A stretch of 64,000 nucleotides of DNA from JAAFJT01 sp043744275. Lineage in GTDB: Bacteria; Bacteroidota; Bacteroidia; Chitinophagales; Saprospiraceae. The position numbers and the translations under genes were made by a program. Shown one piece after another: positions 17,430 through 26,789 of the stretch (position 1 is its first letter; every line of letters starts with the position of its first letter). The stretch lies in the NCBI GenBank assembly GCA_043744275.1, contig JAYTUY010000077.1, positions 1 through 64,000 of the forward strand. Direction: 5' to 3'. A model generated the notes under the pieces. The model was not told where the DNA came from, did no database searches, and worked only from the letters and a program-made list of their open reading frames with translations.

Positions 17430-20400
17430 ATGGAATTCAATAACCAAGAAATTTGGATTGGCGTTGAAGATTTAACAAACGATAAAGCCTTTGTTGAACA
17501 AGCAAAACAGGAGTTTCCTGCAACGATAAACGATGCATTGCAAAATGAAAACGAAGGTTTTACAGCCAATCGTCGCGACTTTTTGAAATACTTAGGTTTT
17601 GGTGTTGGTGCAGCTACAATTGCAGCGAGTTGTGAAATCCCTATGAAAAGGGCAATTCCTTATGTTACTAAACCTGATTCTATCGTTCCAGGCATTTCTA
17701 ATTATTATGCATCGTCTTATGTGAACGGTAGTGATTATGTGTCAATATTGGTCAAAACGCGTGAAGGTCGCCCTATCAAAATTGAAGGTAATAGTCTTTC
17801 AAAAGTAACAAATGGTGGTACAAGTGCACGTGCTCAAGCGGCTGTTTTAAGCCTTTATGATACGCATCGCATTCAGAATCCAGGCACTGTTAAAGATGAA
17901 ACCGTTACTAAAATGACTTGGGCAGCTCTTGATCAAGCCGTTAAAGGTAAATTAAATGCAGGTGCTCAGATTCGTATAGTTTCTCATACTATTATGAGTC
18001 CGACGACAAAAGCAGCTATTGCAGATTTTCAAAAAAAATATCCTAATACAAAGGTTGTGGTTTATGACCCCGTTTCATCGGCAGCTATTTTGAAAGCCAA
18101 TGAAGCGACTTTTGGTAATAAAGTGATACCAAATTATCGTTTTGATAAGGCGGATGTAATTGTTAGTTTTGGTGCAGATTTTTTGGGTACTTGGATTTCA
18201 CCTGTTGAATTTGCAGCACAATATGCTTCAAAGCGTCGGGTAGAAGTTGAAAAGCCTGAAATGAGCCGCCATATTCAAGTGGAAAGTCATTTATCTATGA
18301 CGGGTTCAAACGCTGATAATCGTATATTAGTGAAGCCGAGTGAGCAAGGTGCAGCGATTACTAAACTTTATAATGAAGTTGCATCATTGACAGGCACCCC
18401 CTCAGTATCAGCCCCTAATTTGAACGATAAAGCTGCTAAAGCATTAGCGAAAGTGGCTAAAGAATTAGTAGAAGCGAAAGGTAAATCATTGGTTATCAGT
18501 GATTCAAATAATACAAATGAGCAAATATTAGTGAACGGCATCAATGCTATGTTGACTAATTATGACGCAACGATAGATTTTTCTGAGGCAAATTTAATGC
18601 GTCAGGGCGACGATTCAGATGTTCAGACTTTGGTTAGTGAGATGAATAATGGCTCTGTGAGTGCTGTTTTTGTATTAAATGCCAATCCTGTTTTTGAATT
18701 GTCTAATGGATCTCAATTTGCAGCTGGTTTGAAAAAAGCAGGTTTGAGTGTTTCATTTAATCAAACTGTTGACGAAACAACTTCTGCTTGTCAATATTCA
18801 GCACCAGCAAATCATTTCCTTGAAAGCTGGGGCGATGTTCATCCTAAAATGGGTCATTACAGTCTTATCCAACCGACCATTTCTCCTATATTCGATACTC
18901 GTCAAGCAGAGCAATCATTGCTCACTTGGGCAGAAGTTGCTCCACAAACTGAGCAGCCAATGTATGATTATTTGAAAGCGGTTTGGCAAGGCAATATGTT
19001 CCCGAAACAAAAAGAATATACAACTTTTCAAGCATTTTGGGATGCGACATTACATGATGGTGTTTTTGAAACAACAGAAAGCAATCAAAGAACATTCGCT
19101 ACCAATCTTAATGCAGCCACTGCGGCGGCAGGTATTACTCAACCTAATACAAGTAAAGATGCCCTTGAAATTTCATTTTATGAAACCATCAACATGGGCA
19201 ATGGTCAACACGCCAATAACCCTTGGTTGCAAGAGATGCCTAATCCAGTCAATCGGACTGTTTGGGGCAATACGCTATCAATTCCAATAAAATATACAGG
19301 TAAAGATTTTGTATCAGCAGACGATTTGAAGGATGGTGATTATGTGAATGTTACTGTTGGTGGTAAAGATTATAAATGTGTAGTTGTTCGCCAATTCGGT
19401 CAAATGGAAGGCACAATGGCTATTGGTTTAGGCTATGGTCGTGAAAAAGCGGGTCTATGCAATAACGTTGGAACGAATGTTCAAGCGGCGATACCCCTCA
19501 GTAATGGCTTGCCTCAATACTTTGCAACCAATGTAAAAATGAGTAGCAAAGCTGGACATGACGATTGGTTTGCATGCGTTCAACATCATCACACGATGGG
19601 TGTAACGGCTATCGAAAATGGCGTTCAAATCAATGCAGATGAAAAAGTATTGGCTTTTCAAGGTTCATTGGTAGAAAGAACGGTTATTCGCAAGTCCAAT
19701 TTGAAAGATGTCAAAGGATTTGTTGAAAAATTGAAAGAAGAGAGAGCAGAGATTGCAAAGTTAAATTCATATACATTATATAGAGGTCACGAAGACAATT
19801 ATCAAAGCGGTTTGCATTGGTCAATGCACGTTGATTTGAACGCTTGTACAGGTTGCGGTGCTTGCACGGTGGCATGTATGGCTGAAAATAATGTACCTGT
19901 TGTTGGTAAATTTGAAGTTCAGAGACACCATGAAATGTCTTGGTTGCGGATTGACCGCTATTTCTATGGTGATGTTGAAAATCCGAATACGGTTTATCAA
20001 CCAATGATGTGTCAACATTGCGATAATGCGCCATGTGAAAACGTTTGTCCAGTGAATGCGACCAACCACAGCAGCGAAGGTTTGAATCAAATGACCTACA
20101 ACCGTTGTATCGGTACACGTTATTGCGCTAACAACTGTCCATTTAAAGTGCGTCGTTTCAACTGGCAGGATTATACCACCGCTGATATTTTCCCTTGGAA
20201 TGAGCGTGATTTAATGGGTAAAACGCTTGGTTTTAGTACTGAAATGCCTTTTGGAGCGGATAACTTAACTCGTATGGTTTTGAATCCTGATGTAACGGTT
20301 CGGACACGCGGTGTAATTGAAAAATGTTCATTCTGCGTTCAACGGATTCAAGAAGGAAAATTGACAGCTAAGCGTGAAAGCCGCAAGATTGTTGATGGTG

Positions 20401-20594
20401 ATGTTAAAACAGCTTGTCAAACAGCTTGCCCGACAAGTGCGATTACATTTGGTAATAAAAACGATAAGGAAAGTGCTGTAAGCAAATTACGCCATTCAGA
20501 ACTTAACTATATTGTTTTGGAAGAAGTAAACGTTGCACCGAACGTGACTTATACAGCTAAGATTTCTAATAAAATGGAAAAATTAGACGCATAA
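17430..20594 (+). CDS. actB: Alternative complex III subunit B, iron-sulfur/molybdopterin-like protein
   Basis: 1054 residues, fused as usual. A Tat-like R48-R-D-F-L-K stretch is followed by a possible lipobox Cys at 68. A molybdopterin-oxidoreductase-like region (about 70-780), thought to lack the cofactor in ACIII, precedes a ferredoxin domain. Cluster ligands start at C806-x2-C-x2-C-x3-C; further sets are CQHCDNAPCENVC, C-I-G-T-R-Y-C-A-N-N-C-P and C-S-F-C...C-x3-C-P. It passes electrons from quinol toward the ActA hemes. Two motif copies are in frame: T-P-S-V-S (18396) and I-P-L-S-N (19494). Confidence 0.95.
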   Translation: MEFNNQEIWIGVEDLTNDKAFVEQAKQEFPATINDALQNENEGFTANRRDFLKYLGFGVGAATIAASCEIPMKRAIPYVTKPDSIVPGISNYYASSYVNGSDYVSILVKTREGRPIKIEGNSLSKVTNGGTSARAQAAVLSLYDTHRIQNPGTVKDETVTKMTWAALDQAVKGKLNAGAQIRIVSHTIMSPTTKAAIADFQKKYPNTKVVVYDPVSSAAILKANEATFGNKVIPNYRFDKADVIVSFGADFLGTWISPVEFAAQYASKRRVEVEKPEMSRHIQVESHLSMTGSNADNRILVKPSEQGAAITKLYNEVASLTGTPSVSAPNLNDKAAKALAKVAKELVEAKGKSLVISDSNNTNEQILVNGINAMLTNYDATIDFSEANLMRQGDDSDVQTLVSEMNNGSVSAVFVLNANPVFELSNGSQFAAGLKKAGLSVSFNQTVDETTSACQYSAPANHFLESWGDVHPKMGHYSLIQPTISPIFDTRQAEQSLLTWAEVAPQTEQPMYDYLKAVWQGNMFPKQKEYTTFQAFWDATLHDGVFETTESNQRTFATNLNAATAAAGITQPNTSKDALEISFYETINMGNGQHANNPWLQEMPNPVNRTVWGNTLSIPIKYTGKDFVSADDLKDGDYVNVTVGGKDYKCVVVRQFGQMEGTMAIGLGYGREKAGLCNNVGTNVQAAIPLSNGLPQYFATNVKMSSKAGHDDWFACVQHHHTMGVTAIENGVQINADEKVLAFQGSLVERTVIRKSNLKDVKGFVEKLKEERAEIAKLNSYTLYRGHEDNYQSGLHWSMHVDLNACTGCGACTVACMAENNVPVVGKFEVQRHHEMSWLRIDRYFYGDVENPNTVYQPMMCQHCDNAPCENVCPVNATNHSSEGLNQMTYNRCIGTRYCANNCPFKVRRFNWQDYTTADIFPWNERDLMGKTLGFSTEMPFGADNLTRMVLNPDVTVRTRGVIEKCSFCVQRIQEGKLTAKRESRKIVDGDVKTACQTACPTSAITFGNKNDKESAVSKLRHSELNYIVLEEVNVAPNVTYTAKISNKMEKLDA

Positions 20595-20603
20595 ATGCCC
20601 TTT

Positions 20604-20617
20604 TTACTGAGGGGGTC
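20604..20617 (+). repeat. ACTGAGGGG motif copy, actB-actC gap
   Basis: TTACTGAGGGGGTC, 9 bases after the actB stop. Confidence 0.82.
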
Positions 20618-20707
20618 ATTTTAATTGAAAATAAATTAAGAAACTTTATAAAGTTTTATAAAGAATTGAATTTCAACGAAATATCAATTTAAAAAATAGT
20701 AAAGTAA

Positions 20708-22138
20708 ATGAGTACAATTGTTTCGCCTACGAGAGAGCCGTTAATATTAGGTAATAAAACTTACCATCAGATAACGGAAGACATTTGCCGACCTACGGAA
20801 GCGGCACCATCAAAGGAGTGGATAATAGGCTTCATTGTGGCAGTTGCAGCATTGGGAACATATTTCTTTTGTGTCTTTTGGACTGTTTGGAACGGTATCG
20901 GTTCTTGGAACTTGAACCGCACTATTGGTTGGGGTTGGGATATTACCAACTTCGTTTGGTGGGTTGGTATTGGTCACGCTGGTACGTTGATTTCGGCAAT
21001 CTTGCTCTTGTTCCGTCAAAAATGGCGGACTGGGGTAAACCGAGCAGCAGAAGCGATGACAATTTTCGCCGTTATTTGTGCGGGTCAATTTCCGATTATT
21101 CACATGGGTCGTGTTTGGATGGCAATTTTCATTTTCCCTTATCCAAATACACGCGGTCCCCTTTGGCCTAACTTTAACTCGCCACTTTTTTGGGACGTTT
21201 TCGCTATCTCTACCTATTTCACTGTATCATTATTGTTCTGGTACACAGGTTTAGTACCTGACTTTGCAACAGTACGCGATAGAGCTACGGGTTGGAGACG
21301 TAAATTATATAGCAATTTAGCTTTTGGTTGGACAGGTTCAGCGAAGCACTGGCAACGTTGGGAATCATTGTCACTCGTTTTGGCAGGCATTTCAACGCCA
21401 CTTGTATTATCAGTTCACACGATTGTATCTTTTGACTTTGCTACGTCGGTTATCCCAGGTTGGCATACAACTATCTTCCCGCCTTATTTCGTTGCGGGTG
21501 CGATTTTCTCAGGTTTTGCAATGGTATTGACATTGATGCTTGTCGTGAGAAAAATATTACATCTTGAGGATTACATTACGATTCAGCATGTTGAAAGTAT
21601 GAATAAAGTCATCCTTTTAACGGGTTCAATTGTCGGTGTAGCTTATTTGACAGAGCTATTTATCTCTTGGTATTCAGGTTATATTTATGAGCAATTTGCT
21701 TTCTATAATCGTGTATTTGGGGTTTATTGGTGGTCATATTTCGGTATGATGTTGTGTAATGTGGTATCCCCTCAGTTATTTTGGAGTAAGAAATTACGGA
21801 CTAACTTATGGGTGACATTCTTCATGTCTATCTTTATCAATATTGGTATGTGGTTCGAACGTTTCGTTATTATTGCTACTACTTTAGCTCGTGATTATTT
21901 GCCATCATCTTGGAGTTATTACACGCCATCATGGGTTGAAATTGGTTTGTTTATTGGTTCATTGGGTTTATTTTTCACTTGTTTCTTGATTTTTACACGT
22001 ATTGCACCCGTTGTAGCTATTGCTGAAATTAAATCAATACTCAAATCTATGGGCAATCAATATGTTAAAAATAACACTGTGGCAGACCATGCTCATCATC
22101 ACGATGATGAAGCAGAACATGCACATCCGCACCATTAA
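20708..22138 (+). CDS. actC: Alternative complex III subunit C, NrfD-like quinol-site membrane protein
   Basis: 476 residues, polytopic with about ten hydrophobic segments, as in NrfD/PsrC-type ActC, which carries the quinol-binding site. The cytoplasmic tail is His/Asp-rich (H-A-H-H-H-D-D-E-A-E-H-A-H-P-H-H). Position between actB and actD supports the call. One motif copy at 21768 is read in its least common frame (V-S-P-Q-L). Confidence 0.94.
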   Translation: MSTIVSPTREPLILGNKTYHQITEDICRPTEAAPSKEWIIGFIVAVAALGTYFFCVFWTVWNGIGSWNLNRTIGWGWDITNFVWWVGIGHAGTLISAILLLFRQKWRTGVNRAAEAMTIFAVICAGQFPIIHMGRVWMAIFIFPYPNTRGPLWPNFNSPLFWDVFAISTYFTVSLLFWYTGLVPDFATVRDRATGWRRKLYSNLAFGWTGSAKHWQRWESLSLVLAGISTPLVLSVHTIVSFDFATSVIPGWHTTIFPPYFVAGAIFSGFAMVLTLMLVVRKILHLEDYITIQHVESMNKVILLTGSIVGVAYLTELFISWYSGYIYEQFAFYNRVFGVYWWSYFGMMLCNVVSPQLFWSKKLRTNLWVTFFMSIFINIGMWFERFVIIATTLARDYLPSSWSYYTPSWVEIGLFIGSLGLFFTCFLIFTRIAPVVAIAEIKSILKSMGNQYVKNNTVADHAHHHDDEAEHAHPHH

Positions 22139-22197
22139 TAATTATTGGTTATTGGTTATTAGTTATTAATTATTGAAAGATTTTAATTTTAAATAAA

Positions 22198-22728
22198 ATG
22201 AAATTTTATAATAAAGAAATCCTTTTTGGTTTATATAATGACGAAACTGAATTGCTCAGTGCCGTTAAAACAGCAGGACGTCAGCACCTTGATATTTGGG
22301 ATGTCTTCTCACCATTTCCAGTGCATGGTCTTGACCCTTTGCTCGGACTTGAAGAGTCGCGCTTGCACCAAGCAGGTTTTATCTATGGTATGACAGGTAC
22401 TTTGACAGCATTCTTGTTTATGACATGGGCGTTTGTAAAAGATTGGCCCATCATATTTGGTAATAAACCATATTGGTCTGCACCTGCATTTATTCCTGTA
22501 ACGTTCGAGTTGACGGTGCTTTTTGCTTCAATCGGTATGACAGTGACGTTTTATACAATTTGCGGAATGGGTCCTGGCGTTAAAAATCCGACACTCGATG
22601 ACCGTATTACAGATGATAAATTCTGTGTTGCTTTCGATGTAAGCGGTGCGAGTTCAACAGAAATCGAATCATTGAAAGGATTTTTTAAAAATACAGGTGC
22701 GGCTGAAGTAAATACTAAGCGTATCTAA
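22198..22728 (+). CDS. actD: Alternative complex III subunit D (DUF3341)
   Basis: 176 residues with two membrane helices (about 65-82 and 100-122) and the DUF3341 pattern (Y-G-L-Y-N-D-E at the start, S-P-F-P-V-H-G-L near 40-50). Its place between actC and actE fixes the role as a small structural ACIII subunit. Confidence 0.92.
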   Translation: MKFYNKEILFGLYNDETELLSAVKTAGRQHLDIWDVFSPFPVHGLDPLLGLEESRLHQAGFIYGMTGTLTAFLFMTWAFVKDWPIIFGNKPYWSAPAFIPVTFELTVLFASIGMTVTFYTICGMGPGVKNPTLDDRITDDKFCVAFDVSGASSTEIESLKGFFKNTGAAEVNTKRI

Positions 22729-22758
22729 TTGATTCTGAATCTTTTAAGTTAAATAATA

Positions 22759-23652
22759 ATGAATAAAAGAGTTTTTACAGGAATGTTGATAGCAGTAATG
22801 GCAGCTTGTATGTTTCAAGCTTGCTCTCCTGCCAATGGTAATAGCCCAGGACATGAATACATGCCTGATATGGCGCATTCTGTTGCTTACGAACCCAATC
22901 GAATTGATGAATATTCACTCCATACTTGGGATGATAGAAGTGTTCGGAAACTTGTAGATTTATGGGGAACACCTCGTGTGCCCGTGAAAGGTACTATTCC
23001 ACGCGGTTATGTAGGGTTAGCAGCTCATGGCAATTCAGCAGAATATATGGCTCAATTAAGAGGCGGTGGAAATGGTATTTCAACACCTATAAATGGGAGT
23101 GTTCCTTATTATTACGGTGATAATGAAGAAGAACGCACACGTGCTAATAAAGAAATCGTGATGAATCCGTATCCAATTTCCAAGAAAAGCCTTGCAAAGG
23201 GTAAGGAGTTATGGAAAATATACTGTGGTATTTGTCATGGTGACAAATGTGCGGGTAATGGCTATTTAGTTAGAGAAGACGGTAAATATCCAGCTCAACC
23301 AGCTAATTTACTTTTAGATACTTTTATCAATGGTAATAATGGTCGCTTGTATCATGCTATCATGTATGGAAAGAATGTGATGGGAAATTATGCTGATAAA
23401 TTAAGTTATGAAGAACGTTGGGATGTTATTCATTATATTCGCTCATGCCAAGCTGCTGAAAAGCAATTAGAATATAGTGATAAATCAAACACTCTAAATC
23501 CTAAAGCAGGTATAGCAGATTCATTGTACCAACTCACATTTGCTAAGAAAGCAACTCCTGCTAAACCAGAACTGATTGAAAAGAAAACTACTGGTGGAGC
23601 ACCTCATACTGAGGGGGGGGCAAGTGGCGGACATAGCGGTCACAAAAGATAA
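22759..23652 (+). CDS. actE: Alternative complex III subunit E, monoheme cytochrome c lipoprotein
   Basis: 297 residues. The signal segment ends M-F-Q-A-C, a lipobox, so it is membrane anchored by lipid. One heme site, C-G-I-C-H-G, lies near residue 157, with M-Y-G-K-N-V-M downstream as a probable axial-ligand region. It delivers electrons from ACIII to the oxidase. The Gly/His-rich tail holds a motif copy at 23608 with eight Gs (H-T-E-G-G). Confidence 0.93.
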   Translation: MNKRVFTGMLIAVMAACMFQACSPANGNSPGHEYMPDMAHSVAYEPNRIDEYSLHTWDDRSVRKLVDLWGTPRVPVKGTIPRGYVGLAAHGNSAEYMAQLRGGGNGISTPINGSVPYYYGDNEEERTRANKEIVMNPYPISKKSLAKGKELWKIYCGICHGDKCAGNGYLVREDGKYPAQPANLLLDTFINGNNGRLYHAIMYGKNVMGNYADKLSYEERWDVIHYIRSCQAAEKQLEYSDKSNTLNPKAGIADSLYQLTFAKKATPAKPELIEKKTTGGAPHTEGGASGGHSGHKR

Positions 23653-23720
23653 CTTTAATATTCATTTGAAATAAAATATTTTAAAAAAAACGAGGTAACT
23701 CGATTTCATAATAAATTAAT

Positions 23721-25151
23721 ATGAAACAGTTTACATTAGAGTCAACACAGAAGAATGTGCTGTTCGGTTTGATGGGTTTAGGAACAGTATGTTTAATTGC
23801 GTCTTACTTTGTTGACCCTTTAGGTGCGACGGAAAGCCATCACTTACGTTTTTGGACAAATCTGTTGCAAAATACTGCTTTTTTCACAGGTATTGCATTC
23901 ACGGCTACTTTCGCAATTGCTGCTACTATCTTGATGTATGCAGGTTGGCACACAGCTTTCAAACGTGTATGGGAATCTATAAGCTTGTTTTTGCCGATTG
24001 GTTTGGCTGGTATTTTATTAGTTGGAGTAGCTGGTAAATTAGGCATTCACCACATCTACCACTGGATGGATAATGATGCTGTAGCGAAAGATAAAATTTT
24101 ATTGGGTAAATCTGGATTCTTAAATTTCGGTTTTTACCTCCTTGCTATAGGGTTTGGCATTGTTTGGTATTTATTTGCTCGCAAATTTCGCTCACTATCA
24201 TTACAACAAGATGAGTCGGGCAATGATCCAAGTTATCCTTGGTACAATAAGATGAAAGTTTTCGGAGCTGTATTTCTTCCGATTGCAGGCTTCACAAGTG
24301 CAGCCGCTATTTGGTTGTGGTTGATGTCAATTGATCCTCATTGGTATTCGACGATGTATGCTTGGTACACGACTGCCAGCTGGTGGGTGAGTACGCTCGC
24401 TATTACGATATTAATGTTGATATATTTAAAATCAAAAGGCTATTATCAAGAAGTAACCGAAGAGCATTTGCATGATTTAGGAAAATTGCTTTTTGCATTC
24501 TCTATTTTTTGGACATATTTGTGGTTCTCTCAATATATGCTTATTTGGTATGCTAACTTGGGCGATGAGACGATTTATTTCCGTCAACGCATGGGTGAAT
24601 TTCCAGTATTATTTTATGGTAATTTAGTATTGAATTTTGTATTACCGTTTTTGATTTTGATTCGCAACGATACAAAACGCAAATGGGGCTCTTTGGCTTT
24701 TGCATCTTCTCTCATTCTTTTTGGTCACTGGTGGGATTTTTTCCAAATGGTGAAAATTGGACCTTATAAAGAAGCTATGAAACATCATGGAGCAGGCGGT
24801 CATACTGAGGGGGCTGTCGGTGCAGCGCATGATGCCGCTGCGGGTCATGGTGCTGAAGCCACTCATGCAGTAGGCGAACATGCCGCTCAAGGAGCAGAAC
24901 ACGTAGCAAAAGCAGTTGTTGAATCAGCTACTCCTGCTATGGATGCTTTGGAAAAAACAAATATTGAAAATTTCTTTCATTATAAATCGGATATGACAAT
25001 GGGCTATGGTTTCCCAGGGTTATTAGAATTTGGAATTATGCTTGGATTTTTTGCTTTATTTATTTATTTCGTATTCAGTAGATTAGAAAAAGCGGCACTT
25101 ATTCCTAAAAATGATCCGTATTTAGAGGAAACTATGCATCATCATGTATAA
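23721..25151 (+). CDS. actF: Alternative complex III subunit F, NrfD-like membrane protein
   Basis: 476 residues, polytopic, paralogous in type to ActC. A long Ala/His/Gly-rich insert (about residues 353-400) separates the last helices; the motif copy at 24803 (H-T-E-G-A) lies at its start. Such low-constraint inserts are a natural place to hold a DNA motif. Position after actE supports the call. Confidence 0.92.
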   Translation: MKQFTLESTQKNVLFGLMGLGTVCLIASYFVDPLGATESHHLRFWTNLLQNTAFFTGIAFTATFAIAATILMYAGWHTAFKRVWESISLFLPIGLAGILLVGVAGKLGIHHIYHWMDNDAVAKDKILLGKSGFLNFGFYLLAIGFGIVWYLFARKFRSLSLQQDESGNDPSYPWYNKMKVFGAVFLPIAGFTSAAAIWLWLMSIDPHWYSTMYAWYTTASWWVSTLAITILMLIYLKSKGYYQEVTEEHLHDLGKLLFAFSIFWTYLWFSQYMLIWYANLGDETIYFRQRMGEFPVLFYGNLVLNFVLPFLILIRNDTKRKWGSLAFASSLILFGHWWDFFQMVKIGPYKEAMKHHGAGGHTEGAVGAAHDAAAGHGAEATHAVGEHAAQGAEHVAKAVVESATPAMDALEKTNIENFFHYKSDMTMGYGFPGLLEFGIMLGFFALFIYFVFSRLEKAALIPKNDPYLEETMHHHV

Positions 25152-25192
25152 CCATAAATAGATTCTAAATTTGCAATAAAATAATATTAGAA

Positions 25193-26692
25193 ATGACGGC
25201 TTTAATCGTATTGTTGAGTGTTATACTATTAGTTGTAGTATCTGTACAAATTGGTAGAATCAGCGAATTGTCCGCAAAAATACGCGGTGAAGAAGCTGCC
25301 GAAGATGATTCTAATCGCTTTAATGCGAGCTTTGGAATGTACTTTATGGTGGGCTTTCTCATATTTTGCGTTGGTTCTGCATGGTACTACAAAAATTATA
25401 TGATAGGCTACGGTCCTTTACAACCTGCTTCTGAGCATGGTTCAAGTATTCAACTTTTGTTTGATGTGACCTTGTTTTTTACGGGTATTGTATTCGTATT
25501 GACTCAAATCGCTTTGTTTTATTTTGCATATAAATATCGCGCTCAGAAAGGGCGTAAGGTTCTCTTTATACCACATGACAATAAATTGGAAGTTATTTGG
25601 ACAGCTATACCAGCTGTGGTCATGTGTGGATTGGTCGTAGGCGGTCTTGTCGTATGGAATGATGTTATGGGTGATGTTAAAGAAGGTGAAGATGTTATCG
25701 AAATAGAAGCTACGGGAGAGCAGTATTTATGGAGTATCCGTTACCCAGGCGCAGACAATGCCTTAGGTACAAAATATTTCAGAAATATTGTACCAGGTGT
25801 TAATAACTTAGGTATAGATTATAATGATCCGAAAAGTTTAGATGATGCACTTGTAGATGAAATAGTCCTTCCAAAAGGTAAGAAAGTGAGGGTACGGATT
25901 ACCGCAAAAGATGTATTACACAATTTTTATTTGCCTCATTTTCAAGTAAAAATGGATGCTATCCCAGGGCTTCCGACATATTTTATATTCACGCCTAAAA
26001 CCACTACGGAGGAATATAGGATGGAATTGAAAAAATTCCCCGAATATAATGTGCCAGCAGACCCAGCCGAACCGAATGGTCCTAAAAAATGGGAAGTATT
26101 TAATTATGAGTTGGCATGTGCAGAATTATGTGGCAAAGGACATTTTTCAATGCGTAAATTAGTGAAAATTGTCTCTAACGAAGAGTATCAAAAATGGTTG
26201 GCTGCTCAAAAATCTTCTTTTGAAACCAATATCAAAGGTCAAGTAGAACCTGGTAAATTCACATGGTATAAAGGCGATGCAAAGGCTGAAACAACTACTG
26301 TTGCTCCTGTTGAATTTTCAGCAGCAGCTGTAGAAAGTGCTAAAGTAGGTGAAGTATTGAATCTAAAACATGTCAATTTTGCAACGGGTTCAGCTATTTT
26401 AACACCTGAATCTTCTCAAGAATTAGATATTGCAGTAGCAGCTATGACAAAAGATGCAGCTATGACAATTGAGGTAGATGGGCATACAGACAATGTGGGC
26501 GACTCTGTAAAAAATAAGGCTCTTTCTGAAGCAAGAGCTAAATCAGTAGTGGCATATCTTGTTAAAAAAGGAATAGATGCTAAACGTATGACTGGTGTAG
26601 GTCATGGTGATGCAAAACCAATCGCAGACAACACAACTAATGAAGGTCGTCAGCAAAATAGAAGAACTGAACTGAAAGTATTATCAAAATAA
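25193..26692 (+). CDS. coxB: Cytochrome c oxidase subunit II fused to an OmpA-like domain
   Basis: 499 residues. Membrane segments lie near the N-terminus (about 2-22, 45-65, 85-112, 137-157). The cupredoxin domain carries the CuA ligands C309, C313, H317 and M320 in C-A-E-L-C-G-K-G-H-F-S-M, with an upstream H in L-P-H-F-Q-V-K-M-D. From about residue 385 there is an OmpA C-terminal domain (N-F-A-T-G-S-A, D-G-H-T-D-N-V-G, N-R-R-T-E-L), the fold that binds peptidoglycan. A caa3-type subunit II often carries a fused cytochrome c at this spot; here a wall-binding domain replaces it. The reading frame is continuous, so it is a true fusion in this assembly. Confidence 0.92.
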   Translation: MTALIVLLSVILLVVVSVQIGRISELSAKIRGEEAAEDDSNRFNASFGMYFMVGFLIFCVGSAWYYKNYMIGYGPLQPASEHGSSIQLLFDVTLFFTGIVFVLTQIALFYFAYKYRAQKGRKVLFIPHDNKLEVIWTAIPAVVMCGLVVGGLVVWNDVMGDVKEGEDVIEIEATGEQYLWSIRYPGADNALGTKYFRNIVPGVNNLGIDYNDPKSLDDALVDEIVLPKGKKVRVRITAKDVLHNFYLPHFQVKMDAIPGLPTYFIFTPKTTTEEYRMELKKFPEYNVPADPAEPNGPKKWEVFNYELACAELCGKGHFSMRKLVKIVSNEEYQKWLAAQKSSFETNIKGQVEPGKFTWYKGDAKAETTTVAPVEFSAAAVESAKVGEVLNLKHVNFATGSAILTPESSQELDIAVAAMTKDAAMTIEVDGHTDNVGDSVKNKALSEARAKSVVAYLVKKGIDAKRMTGVGHGDAKPIADNTTNEGRQQNRRTELKVLSK

Positions 26693-26699
26693 ACAATCC

Positions 26700-26712
26700 A
26701 TACTGAGGGGTG
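26700..26712 (+). repeat. ACTGAGGGG motif copy, coxB-coxA gap
   Basis: ATACTGAGGGGTG with four Gs, 8 bases after the coxB stop. Confidence 0.82.
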
Positions 26713-26789
26713 TTACTGATTCATTCCTTTGAAAATAAATTAAAACTGAAATCCTATTTTGGAATCGGATTTATATAAAAAATAGTAAA

